Positions 6,963 through 11,135 of a stretch of DNA of 11,135 nt are shown piece after piece (position 1 is the first letter of the stretch; each line of letters starts with the position of its first letter). The notes beneath the pieces were generated by a model. The model worked only from the letters and a program-made list of their open reading frames with translations. It searched no databases and was not told where the DNA came from. Both the position numbers and the translations under genes were made by a program. This DNA is from Ruminococcus sp. (GTDB taxonomy: Bacteria > Bacillota > Clostridia > Oscillospirales > Ruminococcaceae). The stretch lies in NCBI GenBank assembly GCA_017622635.1, contig JAGAQS010000059.1:1-11135 (forward strand), given 5' to 3'.

Positions 6963-7843
6963 GCATTTCTGCCTAAGGCAAAAGCCTTTCTGTTGAGTTC
7001 AAGGAATTTAGGCGGTACACACTGTTCAAGTGCTTTCTGCCATACTTCTTCGGGGAAGTCCGTCTTTGACGAAAGAACACCCATAAGCACAACGTTTGAA
7101 GCCTTTGAAGTGCCTGCCTGTTCAGCAAGAGCGAGTGCGTCAACCGCCGTAACGTCCGCACCTGCCGATTTAAGTTTTTCAACAAGATTTTCGGGATATT
7201 CAGCCATTCCGGTAATTACGGGCATGGGGTCAATCTGCTGTAAGGAAGTAATCATCTTACCGTCCTTTTTGAGATAAGGCAGACACCTTGCCGTTTCGAG
7301 AAGTTCAAAAGATATAACAATATCAGCCTCTCCCTTTTCGACAACGGGTGAATAAACCTTTTCACCGTACTTTACATAGGTTACTACCGAACCGCCACGC
7401 TGTGACATTCCGTGTACTTCACTGACTTTAACGTCATAACCCTGTGAAAGAAGCACGTTTCCTATAATTCTTGATGCGAGCAGTGAACCCTGTCCGCCTA
7501 CGCCTACTATCATAATTGATTTGGTTTCCATTTTAAATTCTCCTGTCTGTAAAGATTCCATTTCCGCAGAATCGTCTTTATATTTATAACTTTTTCTTTT
7601 CAGTTCCGCAATGAGTCTGTCCATCATTTTATTTTCTTCACAATCCGTCTTTACGTAATCCAAAGCCTTTTCCGCAACTCTTTTGCTGTCACATTTTTCA
7701 CGGATATCCGACAATTCACCTGAATTTACATAATCACTGAGTTTCGGTCTTTGTCCCTTTCCGAAACCTGCACAGATGTAACCGACATAACCGAAAAACA
7801 TTCTTATATATGCGAAGACAATTTCATGATACGGCTTTTTCAT
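6959..7843 (-). CDS. iorB: Indolepyruvate:ferredoxin oxidoreductase beta subunit, with a 104-residue N-terminal extension or an internal start at 7531
   Basis: Residues 105-294 form a complete IorB (about 190 residues, the usual length): ETKSIMIVGVGGQGSLLASR (106-125), then VKVSEVHGMSQRGGSVVTYV (137-156) with the conserved HGMSQRGG, and the FELLETARCLPYLKKDG region. IorB is the gamma-type domain that completes the TPP enzyme with IorA, converting arylpyruvates plus CoA to arylacetyl-CoA and CO2 with reduction of ferredoxin. The first 104 residues are unlike IorB: KKPYHEIVFAYIRMFFGYVG, then a charged helical stretch. The codon for M105 (7529-7531) has a strong AGGAGA site 7 bases upstream, whereas the first ATG (7841-7843) has a weak site and overlaps the preceding stop as ATGA. 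Most likely the working subunit starts at 7531, with the extension a second gene lacking its own stop. A true fusion is the alternative. Confidence 0.9.
   Translation of the reverse strand: MKKPYHEIVFAYIRMFFGYVGYICAGFGKGQRPKLSDYVNSGELSDIREKCDSKRVAEKALDYVKTDCEENKMMDRLIAELKRKSYKYKDDSAEMESLQTGEFKMETKSIMIVGVGGQGSLLASRIIGNVLLSQGYDVKVSEVHGMSQRGGSVVTYVKYGEKVYSPVVEKGEADIVISFELLETARCLPYLKKDGKMITSLQQIDPMPVITGMAEYPENLVEKLKSAGADVTAVDALALAEQAGTSKASNVVLMGVLSSKTDFPEEVWQKALEQCVPPKFLELNRKAFALGRNA
7532..7843 (-). other. In-frame extension ORF upstream of iorB (unrecognised)
   Basis: A 104-codon stretch open from the ATG at 7841-7843 and joined in frame to iorB. It begins with an aromatic-rich, mildly hydrophobic segment (VFAYIRMFFGYVGYICAGFG, about residues 9-28) that could touch or cross a membrane. 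A charged helical region follows (about 40-95). I do not recognise the family. The four-base ATGA overlap with the upstream acidic gene suggests that it is genuinely translated. It has no stop before iorB in this frame. A TAA (7535 down to 7533) lies in another frame right at the junction, so a small indel could have removed an original stop. Confidence 0.5.
7539..7544 (-). promoter_or_regulatory. Strong internal ribosome binding site for IorB
   Basis: AGGAGA on the minus strand, 7 bases before the ATG at 7529-7531, exactly where a normal-length IorB begins. It lies inside an open frame, so it is either a real internal start or a relic of separate genes. Confidence 0.75.
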
Positions 7844-8247
7844 TCTGCTTTGTAGATAATATCAATTTCACCGTCAACAAAGCCTATTCCTATACCCTTT
7901 GAATTTAAAAGAATATCTTTATGTTTACCGTTTTCGAGGTAGTCACAGACCATTCCCGTCATGAATTTCAGAAACGCCTGCCAGCTCTTGTCGTCTTCGT
8001 CTGAGGCACTTACACAGAATATATCTTCCTCAGATGACCATATTTCATAACAAACCCAGTCACCGCCGTCGTCAGCGTCGAACCTGTCAGACGCTATTAT
8101 CTGTACACCATAGACATACTCACCCTCTGACTCCTCATAAAGATTGAAGTTGAAAGCCTTTGTATTTTCGGACATTTCATTGTTTTCAAGCAGATTGTCA
8201 AGCCAGTTTGAAAACTCACTGTATATTTCAGCATGATTTGAAGTCAT
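7840..8247 (-). CDS. Small acidic protein of unknown function, immunity-protein-like in character
   Basis: A 135-residue soluble, strongly acidic protein that I cannot assign to a family. Visible features are AFNFNLYEESEGEYVYGVQI (30-49), DRFDADDGGDWVCYEIWSSE (53-72), a DEDDKSWQAF stretch, a helical LKFMTGMVCDYLENGK segment and GIGIGFVDGEIDIIY near the end. The single alternating beta-alpha layout, high Asp/Glu content and lack of catalytic motifs resemble small immunity proteins of polymorphic toxin systems, but that is only a resemblance. No toxin gene is visible nearby. ATG 8245-8247 is chosen because GGGAG lies 8 bases upstream. A GTG nine bases earlier overlaps that site. Its stop overlaps the next start as ATGA. 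It separates iorA from iorB, which are normally adjacent. Confidence 0.75.
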   Translation of the reverse strand: MTSNHAEIYSEFSNWLDNLLENNEMSENTKAFNFNLYEESEGEYVYGVQIIASDRFDADDGGDWVCYEIWSSEEDIFCVSASDEDDKSWQAFLKFMTGMVCDYLENGKHKDILLNSKGIGIGFVDGEIDIIYKAE

Positions 8248-8255
8248 ATATATCA

Positions 8256-8260
8256 CTCCC
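8256..8260 (-). promoter_or_regulatory. Ribosome binding site fixing the start of the acidic protein
   Basis: GGGAG on the minus strand, 8 bases before the ATG at 8247. The longer GTG start at 8256 would overlap it and is rejected. Confidence 0.7.
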
Positions 8261-8304
8261 GTTCATAATTTTTTTCAATAATACTGCCGTTCATTGTCCG
8301 GAAT

Positions 8305-8443
8305 TGATGTATGATGTGTATGATATGCACCCGAATATAAAACCTTTTTTATTTTATTATACTATATATATATTATATATTCATATGTGAAAGGTTTTAA
8401 AAAAGCTGTTTTATCATACACAAGGTACATTTATCATACATCA
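8305..8443. repeat. Nested inverted repeat in the iorA/downstream-gene gap
   Basis: The left arm at 8305-8325 (TGATGTATGA then TGTGTATGATA) is the reverse complement of two blocks on the right, TATCATACACA (8412-8422) and TCATACATCA (8434-8443). An 11-base piece separates those blocks. Inside these arms a second pair, AAAACCTTT (8339-8347) and AAAGGTTTT (8390-8398), encloses a very AT-rich core of 42 bases made mostly of TA steps. TTATCATACA also occurs as a direct repeat at 8411-8420 and 8431-8440. The iorA stop codon (8441-8443) lies in the outer right arm. It could be a transcript structure that slows or stops RNA polymerase between iorA and the next gene, a protein-binding site, or a miniature inverted-repeat element. 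It is not a standard terminator because no U-tract directly follows a GC-rich stem. I see no clear target-site duplication. Confidence 0.7.
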
Positions 8444-10171
8444 GCCGATAGCATTGAATTTACACTGTTCCTGACAGATACCGCAACCGACACACTGTGT
8501 ATGGTCAATAACTTCCTTTTTGTCCTTTATGGAGATTGCAGGACAGCCGAGTTTCATACAAGCCTTACAGCCTACACACTTTTCATTATCAACTGCAAAC
8601 GGCGGATTGTGCTTTACATATTTAAGCAACGCACACGGACGGCGTGATATAATTACAGATGCTTCATCTGCCGCAAGTTCTTCCTTTATAGCCTTTTCAG
8701 TTTCAGCAAGCTGATACGGGTCTACAACACGTACACGCTTTATACCGATAGCCCTACAGAGTTCCTCAAGGTTTACGGCTGCGGCAGGGTCACCCTTTAA
8801 GTTCTTGCCTGTTGTAGGGTTCTGCTGATGACCTGTCATTCCTGTTATGGAATTGTCAAGGATAATAACAGTTGAATTTGAATTATTGTAAGCTATATTT
8901 ACAAGACCAGTCATTCCGCTGTGCATGAAAGTAGAGTCACCTATTACTGCAACACTTTTGTGTTCAGATTCTGCACCTCTTGCCTTGTTAAAACCGTGAA
9001 GTGCGGAAATTGATGCACCCATACATATAGTAGTATCCATAGCATTGAGAGGTGCAACAGCTCCAAGAGTATAACAACCGATATCGCCCGAAACGGTTAC
9101 ACCGAGCTTTTTAAGGCAATAGAACAATCCACGATGCGGACAACCTGCACACATTACAGGCGGTCTTACAGGAATATTTTCCTCCAGTGATACAAAATCT
9201 TTCTTTTCACCTAAAAGTTTTTCAGCAATTACAGACTGCGGAAGTTCTCCGATATATCCGAAAATTTCTTTTCCCTGAATATTGTTTACACCGATATTTC
9301 TGCAATGCTGTTCAATAATGCCGTCGAGTTCCTCAATTATGTAAATCTTTTCATATTTTGACGCAAAGTCCTGAATAAGTTTAACAGGCATAGGATTAAC
9401 CATACCAAGTTTTAAAACTGACGCTTTTTCACCGAGTGCCTCTTTTGTGTACTGGTAAGCCGCACCGTTTGTAATTACGCCAAATTCTGCATTTTCGGAA
9501 ATTTCAACACGGTTGAGGGGTGATGTTTCGGCATATTCGGTCAATTTTTTTGTACGTTCTTCAACAAATACGTGTCTGCCCTTTGCGTATGCAGGCATCA
9601 TTACATATTTCTGAGGAGTCTTGACGTATTCTTTAAGTTCAGGTTCCTGACGTTCTTCCATAGATACAATGCTTTGTGAATGTGCGACACGTGTTGACAT
9701 TCTCACAATAACGGGAGTGTCGAAATTTTCCGAAATCTCAAACGCCAGCTTTACAAATTCCTTGCATTCCGTACTGTCGGACGGTTCAAGCATGGGAACT
9801 TTTGAGGCTATGGCATGGTGTCTGCTGTCCTGCTCATTCTGTGATGAGTGCATACCCTGGTCGTCAGCAACGGCAATTACAAGACCTGCATTCACACCGC
9901 TGTAAGACGCAGTATACAAAGGGTCTGCCGCAACGTTAAGACCAACGTGTTTCATTCCGCAGAAACTTCTTGCACCTGCTATTGACGCACCCAGTGCAAC
10001 CTCAAGAGCTACTTTTTCATTCGGTGCCCATTCGGCATAAACTTCGTCATATTTGGCGACTTCTTCCGTGATTTCGGTTGACGGTGTACCGGGGTAACTT
10101 GATACTACCTTACAACCTGCCTCATAAAGTCCTCTTGCAAAAGCTTCATTTCCTAACATTAATTTTTTCAT
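8441..10171 (-). CDS. iorA: Indolepyruvate:ferredoxin oxidoreductase alpha subunit
   Basis: The large TPP- and iron-sulfur-containing subunit of the arylpyruvate oxidoreductase, acting in the cytoplasm with ferredoxin. At 576 residues it is of normal length. The N-terminal domain has GNEAFARGLYEAG (7-19), SSYPGTPSTEITE (24-36) and the ADDQGMHSSQNEQDSRH stretch (102-118). CAGCPHRG (341-348) opens the pyrophosphate domain, followed by SGDIGCYTLG (361-370) and the TPP/magnesium motif from GDS (411-413) to DNS (439-441), then TGHQQNP. The C terminus carries two [4Fe-4S] ferredoxin motifs: C532, C535, C538 and C543, then C560, C563, C566 and C570. ATG start at 10171 with AAAGGAAA upstream and only two bases after the preceding stop, so it belongs to an operon that begins beyond the right edge. 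Its partner iorB is displaced by about 900 bases by unrelated sequence. Confidence 0.97.
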   Translation of the reverse strand: MKKLMLGNEAFARGLYEAGCKVVSSYPGTPSTEITEEVAKYDEVYAEWAPNEKVALEVALGASIAGARSFCGMKHVGLNVAADPLYTASYSGVNAGLVIAVADDQGMHSSQNEQDSRHHAIASKVPMLEPSDSTECKEFVKLAFEISENFDTPVIVRMSTRVAHSQSIVSMEERQEPELKEYVKTPQKYVMMPAYAKGRHVFVEERTKKLTEYAETSPLNRVEISENAEFGVITNGAAYQYTKEALGEKASVLKLGMVNPMPVKLIQDFASKYEKIYIIEELDGIIEQHCRNIGVNNIQGKEIFGYIGELPQSVIAEKLLGEKKDFVSLEENIPVRPPVMCAGCPHRGLFYCLKKLGVTVSGDIGCYTLGAVAPLNAMDTTICMGASISALHGFNKARGAESEHKSVAVIGDSTFMHSGMTGLVNIAYNNSNSTVIILDNSITGMTGHQQNPTTGKNLKGDPAAAVNLEELCRAIGIKRVRVVDPYQLAETEKAIKEELAADEASVIISRRPCALLKYVKHNPPFAVDNEKCVGCKACMKLGCPAISIKDKKEVIDHTQCVGCGICQEQCKFNAIG

Positions 10172-10173
10172 TT

Positions 10174-10896
10174 CTATTTTCCTTTCACAGTTAATTCATT
10201 TATTAATTTTTTGAGTTCGTCAGCACTCAAAAATTTTTCTTCCTTGTCACATAATATATATAATTTTCCGTCTTTCCATTCTTTGAAGTCAATATCCTCA
10301 TAGTTATATTCAGGGTCTAAAATATCACGCAGACTTACTAAATGCGGATTGAAATTAAGAGGGTTGGAAAAATCACCCACCATTACTTCATAAGGTGAAG
10401 CCCAGTAACAACCGCCGTATGCAATCAGATTTGATTCTTTATCATAATGAACGTCGGTTATTATAAAACTCTCTCCGCACCTATACTCTTTATTATGTTC
10501 ATAGCCTTCGGGAATATAATTGTATACTTCCAGAGTGTCAACGTCAAGAAAACTGATTCCGTACAAGTCAACATGAAACGCATAATATCTGTGACCGTTT
10601 TTATGGTGAATAATTTCAGTAAATGGTTTTACATGGTCATAAAAACAATAATATTCGTATACAGTCTTATCTGCATTTTTAAGAATGATTTTTGATGCAA
10701 CGGCTTTTTTAATACTATACTGCTTGTTTTTCTGTTCTATGTCACTGTAAATACTGTATTCGACTGAAAAACCGTCCGACAACTCATAATTTTCAGTTCT
10801 ATCAAGAAATTTATCATCTATCACATAACGCTGACTGTCAATAAATTTCTTATGTTTTTCACTGTTGTAAACGTTTTTATATGAAAATCTGTTCAT
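10174..10896 (-). CDS. Hypothetical soluble protein, first-listed of two tandem paralogues
   Basis: A 240-residue protein with no signal peptide or membrane segment, and not assigned to a characterised family. It is rich in aromatic residues and beta-strand-like stretches: DGFSVEYSIYSD, YYAFHVDLYGISFLDVDTLE, and FIITDVHYDKESNLIAYGGC followed by YWASPYEVMVGDFSNPLNF. It ends in a helix with LSADELKKLINELT. The alternating strands with D/G turns could be a small propeller-like or WD-like sensor fold, but this is a guess. The C-terminal third is clearly similar to the neighbouring partial gene, showing a tandem duplication. ATG 10894-10896 overlaps the upstream stop as ATGA, with AAAGGAAG at 10902-10909. 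It ends two bases before iorA, so it is cotranscribed with the oxidoreductase genes. Confidence 0.8.
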   Translation of the reverse strand: MNRFSYKNVYNSEKHKKFIDSQRYVIDDKFLDRTENYELSDGFSVEYSIYSDIEQKNKQYSIKKAVASKIILKNADKTVYEYYCFYDHVKPFTEIIHHKNGHRYYAFHVDLYGISFLDVDTLEVYNYIPEGYEHNKEYRCGESFIITDVHYDKESNLIAYGGCYWASPYEVMVGDFSNPLNFNPHLVSLRDILDPEYNYEDIDFKEWKDGKLYILCDKEEKFLSADELKKLINELTVKGK

Positions 10897-11135
10897 AAAT
10901 TCTTCCTTTCGGTCAGTTCATCTATCATACTTCCGAGTTCGTCAGCACTCAAAGATTTTTCCTTATTGTCATCATAACATAAAACATAAAGCCTGTTATT
11001 TTTCCATTCTTTGAAACCAAGTTCATCATAATAAACATCATATTTATTGTTGAAAGCGTCACTGAAACTTACAAGATACGGATTAAAATTAAGAGGGTCT
11101 GAAAAATCACCAACCATTACGTCATAAGCCATTCC
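10893..11135 (-). CDS. Hypothetical protein, C-terminal part; paralogue of the next gene
   Basis: The frame stays open to the window edge (the codon at 11133-11135 is Gly), so this is the last 80 residues of a gene whose start lies to the right. The apparent Met at 11130-11132 aligns to the middle of its neighbour and is probably internal. It matches the downstream paralogue along its length: YDVMVGDFSDPLNFNPYLVS against YEVMVGDFSNPLNFNPHLVS, FKEWKNNRLYVLC against FKEWKDGKLYILC, and LSADELGSMIDELT against LSADELKKLINELT. The stop codon at 10893-10895 overlaps the next start (ATGA). Function unknown. Confidence 0.8.
   Translation of the reverse strand, partial: GMAYDVMVGDFSDPLNFNPYLVSFSDAFNNKYDVYYDELGFKEWKNNRLYVLCYDDNKEKSLSADELGSMIDELTERKNL

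Noticed and set aside
8248..8256. GTG start of the acidic protein
   Set aside because: The GTG overlaps the GGGAG site. The ATG at 8247 has correct spacing.
8339..8398. Standard intrinsic terminator after iorA
   Set aside because: The inner stem is AT-rich with a 42-base loop, and no U-tract directly follows it on the minus strand, so I list it only as part of an inverted repeat.
8305..8443. CRISPR or tandem repeat array from the TTATCATACA repeats
   Set aside because: There are only two direct copies 20 bases apart, without spacers of regular length and without cas genes. The dominant pattern is inverted.
11130..11132. ATG as the true start of the rightmost gene
   Set aside because: It aligns to the middle of its paralogue, the frame is open to the window edge, and so the gene starts beyond the window.

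Overview
This window reads as chromosomal DNA from an anaerobic low-GC Firmicute of the class Clostridia. A fibre- or starch-degrading gut or rumen bacterium of the Ruminococcus type is the best guess. That guess rests on AT-leaning coding sequence, strong AGGAGG-type ribosome binding sites, a ferredoxin-dependent 2-oxoacid oxidoreductase, a glycogen phosphorylase/4-alpha-glucanotransferase pair and small Firmicute-type proteins of the YwqG and Cse60 types. No database search was possible, so family names come from motifs read by eye. There are no RNA genes, transposases, CRISPR arrays or phage genes.

Left part (1-2977): an alpha-glucan operon on the minus strand, malQ then glgP, with glgP running off the left edge. 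Divergent from malQ is a small membrane protein of the CmpB-like 'putative ABC transporter type IV' group. A hairpin with a U-tract (2934-2969) separates it from the next, convergent gene.

Middle part (2978-3536): a coiled-coil zinc-ribbon protein with its own near-consensus promoter, whose -10 box lies inside a small palindrome.

Right part (3537-11135): a long minus-strand gene string with very short gaps or ATGA overlaps and one wider structured gap at 8257-8440. Its metabolic backbone is iorA, iorB, paaK and an ACT-domain protein, the known aryl-acid module: indolepyruvate/arylpyruvate:ferredoxin oxidoreductase, arylacetate-CoA ligase and a probable amino-acid sensor. The module either oxidises arylpyruvates to arylacetyl-CoA or, in reverse, lets the cell turn scavenged phenylacetate or indoleacetate into aromatic amino acids.

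That backbone is interleaved with genes having no obvious metabolic link. These are two tandem paralogues upstream of iorA, an acidic immunity-like protein between iorA and iorB, a 104-codon extension fused in frame to iorB, a lipoprotein resembling a stand-alone thermolysin propeptide, a Cse60-like small protein and a YwqG-family protein. The points most worth a second look are this interleaving, the iorB extension with a strong in-frame internal start, and a nested inverted repeat at 8305-8443 whose outer arm contains the iorA stop codon.
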